Part shown: positions 39,562 through 49,315 of the stretch, one piece after another
How positions within the stretch are numbered: position 1 is the first letter of the stretch
Layout of the letters: each line of letters opens with the position of its first letter
Assembly (NCBI GenBank): GCA_963811335.1
Contig: CAWERB010000022.1
Span: 310,001-374,000, forward strand
DNA length: 64,000 nt
Reading direction: 5' to 3'
From: Trebonia sp963811335
GTDB taxonomy: Bacteria; Actinomycetota; Actinomycetes; Streptosporangiales; Streptosporangiaceae
Translations under genes and position numbers: made by a program
Notes under the pieces: model-generated
The model's database searches: none
Told to the model about the DNA's origin: nothing
What the model saw: only the letters and a program-made list of their open reading frames with translations

Positions 39562-42500
39562 TTAGTCGGCCAGGCCCGAGTAGGCGATGACGCCGCGGCG
39601 CAGTGCGGCGATCGCGGCACGGGCGGTCGCCGCCACGTCCCTGTCTTTGGGCAGGGACGAGGACTCCGGGGCGGCGGGAGTCGCCCGGGAGGGGAGTCCG
39701 CCCGGGAGGGGGAGTCCGCCCGGGAGGGGGCGTCTGCCCGGGAGGCGACGGCTATCTGGTCGAGCAGGTCGATGAGCTGCTTCATGGAACGGACGAAGTC
39801 GCCGGGAGTGAGGCCGGGCACCGAGTCGAGTACGTCCTCGAGCTTGGCACCGCGGGCCCAGCGGTAGGCCGCCCAGACGAAGCCGGGGTCGGGCTCGCGG
39901 AGGAACGACAGGCCGTGCCGCTGCTCTAGGTGGTCAAGCTCGCCCCAGGTCCGCGCCATGGCGGTGAGCACGTCGCGGACGGGGCCGTGCGGCAGCCGGG
40001 CCGGGCCGGCGTCATCGACCTGCCTGCGTGACTCGAACGACAGCACGGACACGCACGCGGCGAGCTCGGCCGGGTTCAGGCCGTCCCACAGGCCGCGGCG
40101 CAGGCACTCCGCGGCCAGCAGGTCGAGCTCGGCGTACAGCCGGGTGAGCCGCTGGCCGGCCGGGGTGACCTTGTCGCCGTCCAGGTAGCCGAGCTCGTCG
40201 AGCACGGTGCATACCCGGTCGAAGGTCCGCGCGATCACGTGCCGCCGCCCGCCCACCTGGCGCTCAAGGTCATCGACATCCTTCTGCTGCCGGAAGTAGC
40301 GCTCGGCGTACCTCGCGTGCTGCTCGCGGTCGGGGCACTGGTGACACGGGTGACGGCGCAGCTTGCGGCGCAGCTCGGCGATGTCGCCCTGGCCGTCGGG
40401 CGTGCCGTCGTCCGGCCCGGTGCTCCCGCGCCGGTCGCGGCGGTCGTCCCCGCCGCGGTCCCGCTCGTGGTAGTCCCGCTCGCCGCGGTCCCGCTCGTTG
40501 TAGTCCCGCTCGCCGCGGTCCCGCTCGTCGCGGTCCCCTTCCCCGCCGCCGGAGTCGGCATAACGGGAGCGGCCTGCCCCGATGGCGAGCTCGTCGTCGT
40601 CATAGGCGGAGCCACGCCCACGTGTTGACTCATCGTCGACGGCACCGGGGGCCGGGCGGCGGCGGCGCGACGGCGTGTCCGCGCCGCGGCCCGCCACCTT
40701 GCTGCGCATCGCGGAGACCAGGTCCCTGCGGTGCTTGGGTGAGCGCTCGCTGAACGCCTGCGGGATGCGGAGCCGGTCGACGGGGGTGGCCGGCACCGGG
40801 AAGTCGGCCGCGGACATCTGCTTGAGCTGGCCGTGCATGGTGAGCACCAGGGGGCCGTCGGCGCGGTTGGGCGAGAACTCGGCGCCGGCGGGCGGCGGGT
40901 TGAGCACCACCGCGAGGCCTGCCCGGCGGCCTGACGGGACGTGGATGATGTCGCCGCGGCGCAGCGTGGCGAGGACCCGCCTGGCCTCGGCCCGCTGCGC
41001 GGAGGCGCGGCTGCGCGACACGCCGCGCTCGGCGTCGGTCAGCCCGCGGCGCATCGCGGCGTACTCCATGAAGTCGCCGCGGTCACAGCTGACCTGTTTG
41101 GCCAGGTCGGCGGCCTGGTCTTTGAGGCGGCGCAGTCGCCGCGCCAGGCCCACGACGCCCCGGTCGGCTTGGAACTGGGCGAAGCTCGACTCGAGCAGCG
41201 CGGCGGCCCGCGTCCGGCCGACTTGCGCGGTGAGGTTCACCGCCATGTTGTAGGACGGGCGGAAGGAGGAGTTGAGCGGGTAGGTGCGGGTGCCCGCGAG
41301 GCCGGCGACCGCGCCTGGGTCAAGGCCGGGCTGCCACAGCACTACCGCATGGCCCTCGACGTCGATGCCGCGGCGGCCCGCCCTGCCGGTGAGCTGCGTG
41401 TACTCGCCGGGGGTGAGCGCGGCGTGCGCCTCGCCGTTCCACTTGTCCAGCTTCTCGAGCACCACCGTCCGCGCGGGCATGTTGATCCCGAGCGCGAGGG
41501 TCTCGGTGGCGAAGACCGCCTTGACCAGGCCCGCGGTGAACAGCTCCTCGACGACCTCCTTGAAGACGGGCAGCAGCCCGGCGTGATGGGCGGCGATGCC
41601 CCGGCGCAGGGCGAGCACCCAGTCGTGGTAGCCGAGCACGACCAGGTCCTCATCGGGCAGGTCGGCGGTGCGCCGCGCCGCGGTGTCCTCGATGATCCGC
41701 GCCTCGTCGGGTGTGGTCAGCCGCATCCCCGCGGCCAGGCACTGCTGCACGGCGGCGTCGCAGCCCGCCCGGCTGAAGATGAAGGTGATCGCCGGCAGCA
41801 GGCCCTCCGCGTCCAGCCGGTCGATGATCTCGGGGCGGTACGGCGGCGCGGCGCGCCGGGGACGGCGGTCGCCGCGGTGCGGCCTGCTGTGCGGCTGGCG
41901 GCCCCCCGAATGCCCGACAGCCTCGCGGTGCGCCATCCGGACCAGGTCGGGGTTGACCTCGTGCTGGTCGTCGTCGGTGAACAGGTCGTACAGCCGCCGC
42001 CCGGCGAGCATGTGCTGCCACAGCGGGACCGGGCGGTGCTCGTCGACGATGACCTCCGTGCCGCCGCGCACCTGGGCGAGCCACTCGCCGAACTCCTCGG
42101 CGTTGCTGACCGTCGCGGACAGCGCGACGACGCTGACGCTTTCCGGCAGGTGAATGATCACCTCTTCCCAGACGGCGCCGCGCGAGCGGTCGGCGAGGTA
42201 GTGCACCTCGTCGAGCACGACGTAACCGAGGTCCTTCAGGGTGCGCGAGCCCGCGTAGAGCATGTTGCGCAGCACCTCGGTGGTCATCACCACCACGGGC
42301 GCGTCGCCGTTGACCGCGTTGTCCCCGGTGAGCAGGCCCACGGTGTCCGTGTCGTAGCGGCGGACCAGGTCGTTGTACTTCTGATTGCTCAGCGCCTTGA
42401 TCGGCGTGGTGTAGAAGCACTTCTTGCCCTGGGTGAGCGCGAGGTGGACCGCGTACTCGCCGACCACGGTCTTGCCTGACCCGGTGGGGGCCGCGACAAG

Positions 42501-42656
42501 CACCCCGTCCCCGTTGGTGAGCGCGGCGCAGGCGGCGACCTGGAACGGGTCGAAGTCGAAGTCGTAGAGCTCACGGAAGCTGGTGAACTCAGGTGCGGCC
42601 TGGTGCTCCCGGAACTTCGCGTACCTTTCGGCGGGGCTCAGCGCCGGTGTGCTCAT
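39562..42656 (-). CDS. helY: Ski2-like DEAD/DEAH helicase HelY (frameshift near 3' end)
   Basis: Superfamily 2 RNA helicase like Rv2092c and eukaryotic Mtr4/Ski2. Motif I APTGSGKTVVGEYAVHLAL, motif Ia TTPIKALSNQKY, DEAD-box-like motif II DEVHYLAD, motif III ALSATVSNAEEF, motifs V/VI FATETLALGINMPARTVV and QLTGRAGRRGID. The C-terminal DSHCT domain follows an acidic/Arg linker (RDERDRGERDYNERD). A frame change within poly-G repeats (39688-39745) is needed to reach the conserved ending AIAALRRGVIAYSGLAD at a TAA at 39562. It lies about 30-50 nt downstream of the tatC region and is probably co-transcribed with tatA-tatC. Confidence 0.92.
39688..39745. repeat. 18-bp tandem repeat in helY
   Basis: Three near-identical units of the form TCCGCCCGGGAGGGGGAG encode SRADSP repeats in the HelY linker. 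The G-runs of four to five differ between units, and the reading frame shifts just after the array. Confidence 0.6.
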
Positions 42657-42709
42657 GGCTCCAGATTAGGTGACTTCCTACTTACCTGGTACGCGTGAGG
42701 TGCCTGACG

Positions 42710-43620
42710 CTAGTTGGCGGAGTCGGCGTCGACCGGTTCCGGCTAATCGATCGGGGCCAGCTCATCGTCGGCCAGGTCCGCGTACAGGTCCGGGTGGTTG
42801 CGGGCCTAGCGCCTGTCGTTGAGGTAGATGAAGATCTCGGCCGCCTCGACGAGCGCCACGACCACGCCGCCGAGCATGCAGCATGGTCAGCGGGTCCGGG
42901 CTCGGCGAGGCGATGCCCGCGAACACGAAGACCAGGAAGATGATCAGCCTGCGCCACTTCCTGAACCGCTCGTGGGTGACGACCCGGACCAGGTTCAGCA
43001 TGACGAGGAACAGCGGTACCTCGAAGCAGAGCCCGAAGCCGATGATCATCGCGATCCAGTACGCCGATGTAGGTGTCGGCGGTGTACAGGATCGTGAAGC
43101 CGCTGGGACATCGACGATGAAGAAGTCGCAGCCCGCGGCTCATCGCCAGGAAGGCGAAGAAGCAGCCGAGGCCGAACAGCGGGACCGCGGTGCCGAGGAA
43201 CGCGTAGGTCCAGCGCTTCTCCCTGCGCGTACAGCCCGGGAGCGACGAAGGCCCAGAGCTGGTAGAGCCAGATCGGGCTGGTGAGGATCACCCCGGCGAT
43301 GATGGCGACCTTCATGTGCAGGTAGAAGCCGTCCATCACGCCGTTGATGCACGAGCGAGTGCCCGGGTACGTCCGGCTTGCAGAACTTGACGGCCTGGCA
43401 GTAGGGCCGCTGGATGAAGGCCCAGATCCGGGTGTAGAACGCCCAGCGACACGGCCGCGCCGACGAGGACCGCCAGGGCGATCCTGACCACTCGGTTGCG
43501 CAGCTCGCGCAGGTGATCGAAGAGGGGCATCCGCCCCTCCGGGTTCTCCTGCCGCTTGGCGCGCGCGTAACGCTCGCCTATGATGCGGGCGCCCCTGATG
43601 GCGGAGGGCTTGTCGGCCAT
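42710..43620 (-). pseudogene. tatC: Sec-independent translocase subunit TatC, multiply frameshifted
   Basis: Twin-arginine translocase receptor subunit. TatC blocks are all present but scattered over frames: GRMPLFDHLRELRNRVVRIALAVLVGA, WAFYTRIWAFIQRPYC, MDGFYLHMKVAIIAGVILTSPIWLYQLWAFVAPGLY, FGLCFEVPLFLVMLNLVRVVTHERFRKWRRLIIFLVFVFAGIASPSPDPLTM and LNDRR.ARNHPDLYADLADDEL. At least five indels and one or two in-frame stops lie between 42743 and 43450. Since Tat is normally important and tatA beside it is intact, sequence error is more likely than gene loss. The end may be the TAG at 42743 or at 42710. Confidence 0.85.
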
Positions 43621-43670
43621 GGTCGCGTGTTCCCGGAGGGTTCGGCGTTACGGTTCGGCGGCGGGCGGGC

Positions 43671-43997
43671 CTACTTGGCCTGTGCGCTGTCTGAGGTGTC
43701 CACCGACCGCTGGAGGTCGGCGAGCTGCTTGCTCAGCGCGTCGATCTGCGCCTGCGCGTCCGGGGCGCCGGGCGCGGCCGGCGCCTGAAGCTGCGCGGGG
43801 GCGGCCTGGACGGATGCACTCGGGGCGAGGTCGTCGTCATCATCGTTGTGGAGGCTGGATACCTCCTTCTTGAGGATCCGCATCGACTTGCCAAGCTCGC
43901 GGGCGGCGACAGGCAGCTTGCGCGCCCCGAACAGCACAATGATCAAGATCGCGATGATCGCGATCTTCCACGGGCTGTCGAACAGGTCACCGATCAT
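43671..43997 (-). CDS. tatA: Twin-arginine translocase subunit TatA
   Basis: Pore-forming Tat subunit, 108 aa. A single membrane helix (WKIAIIAILIIVLFGARKLPVAAREL) is followed by the amphipathic helix GKSMRILKKEVSSL, an acidic run and a disordered Ala/Gln tail. The FGARKLP hinge is characteristic. It is first in the tatA-tatC-helY unit and is intact, unlike its neighbour. Confidence 0.95.
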   Translation of the reverse strand: MIGDLFDSPWKIAIIAILIIVLFGARKLPVAARELGKSMRILKKEVSSLHNDDDDDLAPSASVQAAPAQLQAPAAPGAPDAQAQIDALSKQLADLQRSVDTSDSAQAK

Positions 43998-44346
43998 TTG
44001 CGTCCTTAGAGTTACCGGGGGATGAGCCTTATCAGGCGAGGCTCGCCTCGTGGTTGAGTCTACACGGCGTCACTGAAACGACCAGTAGCTAGCCAAGTCA
44101 CGCAACCCCAATGCCCCAAAGAACTACCTAAATTGCCACATATCGTAACGATTGACGGCTCCGGTCGCTAGCGATCGTACCCGCCGCCCGCGTGGTGGCT
44201 CGCCCGGCCCGCGTACGGAGTGTCGGCCGCGTTTCCCTGCGAGTTCCCGTACCGATGTGTAATCATCAGATCACTATTCGCTGTCGGCGGGCAATGGCGG
44301 GCCGATGCGGCGAGCGACCGAGCCGAACGAGAGGAACAGCCAGGTC
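43998..44346. other. Intergenic region between tatA and a methyltransferase gene
   Basis: No gene is supported. A perfect palindrome AGGCGAG-G-CTCGCCT (44034-44048) lies about 40 nt upstream of tatA. It matches the invariant positions of DtxR/IdeR boxes (AGG..AGGCT..CCT) but not the flanking A/T positions. Promoters for both divergent genes must lie here; none is clear. Confidence 0.45.
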
Positions 44347-45042
44347 ATGGTGACCCCGGTCATCCCAGCCGATCCGGCGGCGGCGCCTCCCGGTACGGGC
44401 ATGAACTACGCGCGCCTCTACGACTACCGGTTCCGCGACGTCGACCAGGCCGGCAGGCAGGCCGTCTGGCGTGAGATAGCGCAGTACGTGCACGCGAAGA
44501 TGGACGAGCCGAAGTGCGTTCTCGACCCGGCGGCCGGCCGCGGTGAGTTCATCACGGCGGTCCCCGCCGTCGAGCGCTGGGGCGTCAACCTGGTCAGGCA
44601 GGCCGACATCGAGGCCAGCGGCGCACGGATGATCACCGCCGACATCCGGGACGCCGATTTGCCCGAGGGCTTCTTCGACGGCGTGTTCCTGTCGAACTTC
44701 CTTGAGCACCTGCCCAGCCAGGACACGGTGGCGGCGGTGCTCGGCAAGCTGCGCGGCGTGATGTCACCCGGCGGCCGGATCGCGGTGATCGGGCCGAACT
44801 TCCGGTACTGCTCCCGTGAGTACTTCGACTGCGCCGACCACACCGTGATCCTCACCCACGTGTCGATGGCCGAGCACCTGCACGCCGCCGGGTTCGAGGT
44901 CGAGCGATGCGTCCCGCGGTTCCTGCCGTACTCCTTCCGCGGCCTGCTGCCCCCGTCACCCCGGCTGACCAGGGCCTACCTGCGTACGCCGCCGCTATGG
45001 CGGCTGCTCGGCAAGCAGTTCTTCCTCATCGCCCGCAAGTAA
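44347..45042 (+). CDS. SAM-dependent methyltransferase (class I)
   Basis: 231 aa. Motif I is CVLDPAAGRGEFI, followed by ITADIRDADLPEGFFDGVFLSNFLEHLPSQDTVAAVLGKLRGVMSPGGRIAVIGPNFRYCSREYFDCADH. The start MNYARLYDYRFRDVDQAGRQAVWREIAQYV resembles methyltransferases found in sugar and polysaccharide clusters. It may act with the dehydrogenase-glycosyltransferase-epimerase operon at 50.7-53.8 kb; that link is inference. ATG 44347 is favoured over 44305. It converges with pafC. Confidence 0.85.
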   Translation: MVTPVIPADPAAAPPGTGMNYARLYDYRFRDVDQAGRQAVWREIAQYVHAKMDEPKCVLDPAAGRGEFITAVPAVERWGVNLVRQADIEASGARMITADIRDADLPEGFFDGVFLSNFLEHLPSQDTVAAVLGKLRGVMSPGGRIAVIGPNFRYCSREYFDCADHTVILTHVSMAEHLHAAGFEVERCVPRFLPYSFRGLLPPSPRLTRAYLRTPPLWRLLGKQFFLIARK

Positions 45043-45081
45043 CCTCGGCTCGGCGCTCTGGCCGCGCCGGGCGGCCGGGGA

Positions 45082-46051
45082 TTACTCGTACTGGGCCAGG
45101 GCCGCAGCCGCGGCGGAGCGGACCTCGTCCGCCAGCCAGGCGGGTGACAGCACCCGGGCGTCCTCGCCCAATGCGCAGCACCCGGCGGCGCACCCAGGTC
45201 GTGTCCGGGGTGCGCAGCGCGATGCGCAGCCGACCCGTCGGGCATCTCCGCGACCGAATCGCACCGGTAGTACTCGGCCAGCCAGCGCGCCGCCGGCGCC
45301 GAGCTCAAGCTCGACGAGCACGTCCGACGGCGACGCGGTGAACAGCCCGGCGTCCACGTCCTTCGGCTCCGCGTTCTCCGGCACCTCGGCCGGCACGTCG
45401 AGGACCTCCACCGACAGCACCCGGTCGAGCCGGAAGAGCCGCACGCCCTCGGCGCGGCGGCACCATCCCTCCAGGTAGGTACGGCCCTCCACGACGAGCA
45501 GCCGCATCGGGTCCACGTCCCGCTCGGTCTCCTCGTCCCGGCCGGGGTTGTAGTGGCGCAGGTGCACCCGCTTGCGCTCGGCCAGGGCGGCGTCGAGCGT
45601 GGCGGCCAGGCCGCGCGCGTTCGGGTGCTCGATCTGGACGGCCACCTGGGCGCTCGCCGCGCCCGCCGCGCCCGCCGCGCCCTCGATCTTCGCGATCAGC
45701 CGCGCGACCGCGTCGCCGCCGCCGCCCGCCTCGGCCAGCATCCGCAGCGCCACGAGCAGCGCGCTCGCCTCGTCGGCGGCCAGCCGCAGCGGACGGGCGA
45801 TCGACTCGGCCTGGCTGATTGAGATCTCGCCGTCCTCGTACGACAAGTCGATCGGGCAGTACGGCTCGGGCGCCCGCAGCTCCACGCACCAGGCGAGGTT
45901 CAGGTCGTCGATCAGCTCCCGCTCGGTCATGCCGAAAGCCTCCGCCGTCTCCGCCAGGCCGACTACCTTGCCGGGCGGAGACGTAGGGCACGAGCGCGAG
46001 CAGGCGGCGCAGCCGCTCGGCGGAGGTGACCATCCGCGGCTGGCCGGTCAC
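45082..46051 (-). pseudogene. pafC: WYL-domain regulator PafC (several frameshifts)
   Basis: Second half of the PafBC heterodimer, which activates DNA-damage-response genes in mycobacteria. Segments: RMVTSAERLRRLLALVPYVSA (HTH), GLAETAEAFGMTERELIDDLNLAWCVEL, the WYL core VHLRHYNPGRDEETERDVDPMRLLVVEGRTYLEGWCRRAEGVRLFRLDRVLSVEVLD, and ARWLAEYYRCDSVAEMPDG...LRIALRTPDTTWV...EDARVLSPAWLADEVR. Joining them requires frame changes near 45970, 45299, 45233 and 45169; the last three are each explained by one extra base. The GTG at 46051 overlaps the pafB stop (GTGA). The pathway context implies a functional gene and sequence error. Confidence 0.88.
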
Positions 46052-47014
46052 GCCAGCGCCCCCTTGAGCTGCCTGATGACCGCCTCGCGCAGCTCGGGCG
46101 GGTCGAGGACGACGACGTCCGCGGCCGAACTCCGCGAGGTAGCCCGCGTACCAGTCCGGGTCTGAGTAGTCGATCGTCACGCGGTCCCAGCCGGGATGCG
46201 CGGCATCCGGCGCCGCCCGGCCCCAGCGGTGCAGCGCGTTGCCCGCGTCCGCGCGTACCCGCAGCGTCGCGGTGTGCTCCCTGGCCTGCGGCTTGTCCCA
46301 GTCCTTGACCATCTCGCGCACGTCCGCGCCGTCCGGGACCTTGACGCTGCCCGGCGGCCCGGCCAGCTTCACCGGCCCGGTGATGCGGCTGAGCCGGAAC
46401 ACCCGCGGCGCGTTGCGGGTCCGGTCGTGGCCGGCGACGTACCAGCGGCCGCGCCGGTTCACCACGCCCCACGGCTCGAGGGTCCGCTTCGTCACCTCGG
46501 AACGGCCGCTCGCCAGGTAGGCGAAGGTGACCGGCCGGCGGTCGCGGACCGCCTCCCACAGCGGGCCGAACGCGGGCTCCTGCGTGGTCAGTCGCGGCTG
46601 GATGCCGGGCGGCGGGCTCGCCGTGCCGTCGCCGTCGGCCTCCCGGCTCGCCGCGCGCAGCTTAAGCGCGGCGCCCGTGGCCGCGCCGGCCAGCTCGGCG
46701 GACTGCCAGACCCGCGACGCGATGCCGAGGACGGCGGCCTCGTCGGGCTCCAGGTGGATCTCTGGCAGCTCGTAGTCCTGGCGGCTGATCCGGTAGCCGA
46801 GGTCGTCGTCGACCGGGTTCGAGCGGCCGGTCTCCAGCGGAATGCCCAGGTCGCGAAGCTCCTCCTTGTCCCGCTCGAACATGCGCTTGAACGCCTCCTG
46901 CTCATCCGGGTACCCGCTGACCGCGGACCGGATCTGCTCGGCGGTCAGGTACCTGCGCGAGGAGAGCAGGAGGACGACGATGGACAGGAGGCGTTCGGTC
47001 CTGCGCTTCGACAA
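46048..47014 (-). CDS. pafB: WYL-domain regulator PafB (frameshift near its end)
   Basis: First subunit of PafBC. N-terminal winged helix SKRRTERLLSIVVLLLSSRRYLTAEQIRSAVSGY, then the WYL region RPVTFAYLASGRSEVTKRTLEPWGVVNRRGRWYVAGHDRTRNAPRVFRLSRI, and the WCX ending VVVLDPPELREAVIRQLKGALA. The ending is in a different frame; one extra base near 46125 explains this. A TTG start at 47014 is proposed, with GGGAGG 5 nt upstream. The protein is about 322 aa, as in the family. It is divergent from the DUF3866 gene, 39 nt away. Confidence 0.9.
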
Positions 47015-47053
47015 CGAGACCTCCCGAGGGTCGTCTGCCGCTAGTCTGCCGTA

Positions 47054-48148
47054 GTGATCCGATGGCGGAGCGGAACTGTCACGGCGGTGCGGCGAGAATG
47101 GCACGGAGCAGCCGAACTCATGGTAACCGTGCGCGGGGCCTCGATTCGCGCGCTTGCCTACCCCGCGCTCACCGGCCTGCCGCGCCCCGGCGACCGGGTG
47201 CTGCTGAACGTCACCGCGCTCGAGGCCGGCCTGGGCACGGGCGGGTACGCCCTGGTCGTCGCCATCCCCGACCGGTTGCCCGCCGACGCCGATCTCGGCG
47301 GGCATATCGTGAAATCTCGTTACACGCCGCTGCAGGTGATGACCGGCAGCGCGGACGAGCAGGGCTCGCCCTACCACGACTTGCTGGAATCGGCGGACTC
47401 TCTCGACGCGATGCCGGTGGTGGTGGCCGACCTCCACTCCGCTCTCCCCGCCATCCTGGCTGGCCTGAGAAGTTCCTTCGCAGCGATGGCGGGTGACTCC
47501 CCGCGGGCCGCCTATGTCATGACGGACGGCGGAGCGCTGCCCGCCTGGTTCTCCCGCACCATCGCGGGCCTGCGTGAAGCGGGCTGGCTGGCGGCGACGG
47601 TCACGACCGGCCAGTCGTTCGGCGGCGACCTGGAGGCGGTCACCGTCCACTCAGGCCTGCTGACCGCGCGGCACGCCGCCGGCGCCGACGTGGCGATCGT
47701 GACCCAGGGCCCTGGCAACCTCGGCACCGGCACAAGATGGGGCTACTCAGGCGTGGCCGCGGGCGAGGCCGTCAACGCCGCCGCCGCCCTGGGCGGCCGC
47801 CCGGTCGCGTCCCTGCGCGTCTCCTTCGCCGACCCGCGAGACCGTCACCAGGGCGTCTCCCACCACAGCCTGACCGCCTACGCCCGCGTCGCCCTGGCCC
47901 GCGCCGACGTGGTGATCCCGCAGCTCCCAGAGCCGCAGGCCGCGCGGGTCGCGGCCGACGCGGCGCCCCTGGCGGCGCGCCACACCCTGGTGACGGTCCC
48001 GGTCGACGGCCTAGCCGAGGCGCTGCGCGCCTGCCCGGTCCCGCTATCCACGATGGGCCGGTCCCTGGACGAGGACCCCGAGTACTTCCTGGCCGCGGCC
48101 GCGGCCGGCCGGCACGCGGCCTCCCTGCTGCCGGGAACCCCCGGCTGA
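47054..48148 (+). CDS. DUF3866 family protein
   Basis: 364 aa. Blocks typical of DUF3866: IVKSRYTPLQVMTGSADEQGSPYHDLL, AAYVMTDGGALPAWFSRTIAGLREAGWLAATVTTGQSFGGDLEAVTVHSGLLTARHAAGADVAIVTQGPGNLGTGTRWGYSGVAAGEAVNAAAALGGRPVASLRVSFADPRDRHQGVSHHSLTAY. Its function is unknown, but it is almost always found beside the paf genes. A -10-like TAGTCT (47042-47047) sits 6 nt before the GTG, so the mRNA is probably leaderless. Confidence 0.9.
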   Translation: MIRWRSGTVTAVRREWHGAAELMVTVRGASIRALAYPALTGLPRPGDRVLLNVTALEAGLGTGGYALVVAIPDRLPADADLGGHIVKSRYTPLQVMTGSADEQGSPYHDLLESADSLDAMPVVVADLHSALPAILAGLRSSFAAMAGDSPRAAYVMTDGGALPAWFSRTIAGLREAGWLAATVTTGQSFGGDLEAVTVHSGLLTARHAAGADVAIVTQGPGNLGTGTRWGYSGVAAGEAVNAAAALGGRPVASLRVSFADPRDRHQGVSHHSLTAYARVALARADVVIPQLPEPQAARVAADAAPLAARHTLVTVPVDGLAEALRACPVPLSTMGRSLDEDPEYFLAAAAAGRHAASLLPGTPG

Positions 48149-48164
48149 CGCCCGGCCCGGCGAT

Positions 48165-49133
48165 CTAGCTCGCAGGAGACGATGTCCACCACGAAGACAA
48201 GGGTGTCGGTGGCCTTGATGCCCGCCTGGGCGTTGCCGTTCGCCCCGTAGCCGTCAGCCTGGCGGGATGACGAGCAGCACGCGGCTGCCGACCGTCTGGC
48301 CGACCAGCCCTTGTCCCAGCCGTGGATGACCTGGCTCACGCCGATCTGGAAGCCCGCCGTGCACGGCTGCGCGAGTACGAGGAATCGAAGACACCTTCGG
48401 TCCGCCAGATCACGCCCACGTACTGGCGCGACCATCACTGGCCCTTCTTCACCACCGCCCGGTGCCCTTGATCAGGGTCTTGACCTGGAGGCCTTCGGCG
48501 CGCGGTCTTGCGGGATCGTGATCGTCGGGCCGCCCGGCGCGCCCGCCTGGGGGGGTGATCGTGGGCAGCGCGCCCCCGCCGTCCGGGTCTGCTCGCCAGT
48601 CGCGGCCGCCGTGTTGTGGAACTTGGATCCAGGTCGATGACGAAGACACCGTGTCGCTGGCGCCGATGCCCGATCTGCGAGTTGCCGCTGGCGCCGAAGG
48701 CGTCCTTGGGCGGGATCACGGCGAGCACCCGGCTGCCGAGCTGCTTGCCGATCAACGCCTTCTCAAGGCCGGGCAGCAGCCGCCCGGCGAACAGCGACGG
48801 GCGACCCGAGGTGGTAGGACGAGCCGAGCAGCTTGTGCGTGTTGCCGGACCAGACATACGCGACGTAGTTGCCGACGAGGCTGTCCGTGGTAGGTCAGCT
48901 TCTCGCCTGCGCCCTGGATCACCGTCTTGGCTGTAGAGCGGCCCCGTGCCCTTCGCCTTCGGGATCGTCACCGTGGGCGCCTTGCCGAACGCACCGGTCG
49001 CGGTGACCGACGTGTACGTGTCCGCGGCCCCGGCGGGCTTGGCGGATGACGAGGACGAGGACGAGGAACCGCAGCCCGCTATGGCGAGCGCGGCTAGCAG
49101 GGGGATGGTGACAAGCGCGGCGGCGCGTCGCAT
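48165..49133 (-). pseudogene. Double FKBP-domain peptidyl-prolyl isomerase lipoprotein, multiply frameshifted
   Basis: A secreted lipoprotein start, MRRAAALVTIPLLAALAIAGC, with lipobox IAGC, then a poly-Ser linker. It is followed by two FKBP-type domains: first VIQGAGEK..., SLVGNYVAYVWSGNTHKLLGSS, FAGRLLPGLEKALIGKQLGSRVLAVIPPKDAFGASGNSQIG; second KGLQVKTLIKGTG, CTAGFQIGVSQVIHGWDKGLVGQTVGSRVLLVIPP.GYGANGNAQAGIKATDTLVFVVDIV. The pieces lie in all three frames with an indel every 40-75 nt, mostly a single extra base. Streptomyces has a two-domain secreted FKBP next to pafA, matching this position. The end is taken at TAG 48165. Confidence 0.82.
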
Positions 49134-49315
49134 GAGAACCTCTCGGGGTGTGGCTGGTGACGGAGGTTGACCCAGGTCCGACACCGCTTTCCAGCTTCTA
49201 GGTCTTAGCTATGTCTTAGGCAAGCGCATACAGGCTACCCGCCAGTTGGACACGCTGAGCAACCATCGCTGACGTCAGAGCAAATGCTCAGCTTTCGCCC
49301 GCCGCGCCGTTAGGG

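Noticed and set aside
39688..39745. A CRISPR-like array in helY
   Set aside because: The units are contiguous 18-bp coding repeats with no spacers.
42682..43143. A separate small gene at the end of the tatC region
   Set aside because: The pieces are TatC sequence in shifted frames (ASPSPDPLTM, NHPDLYADLADDEL).
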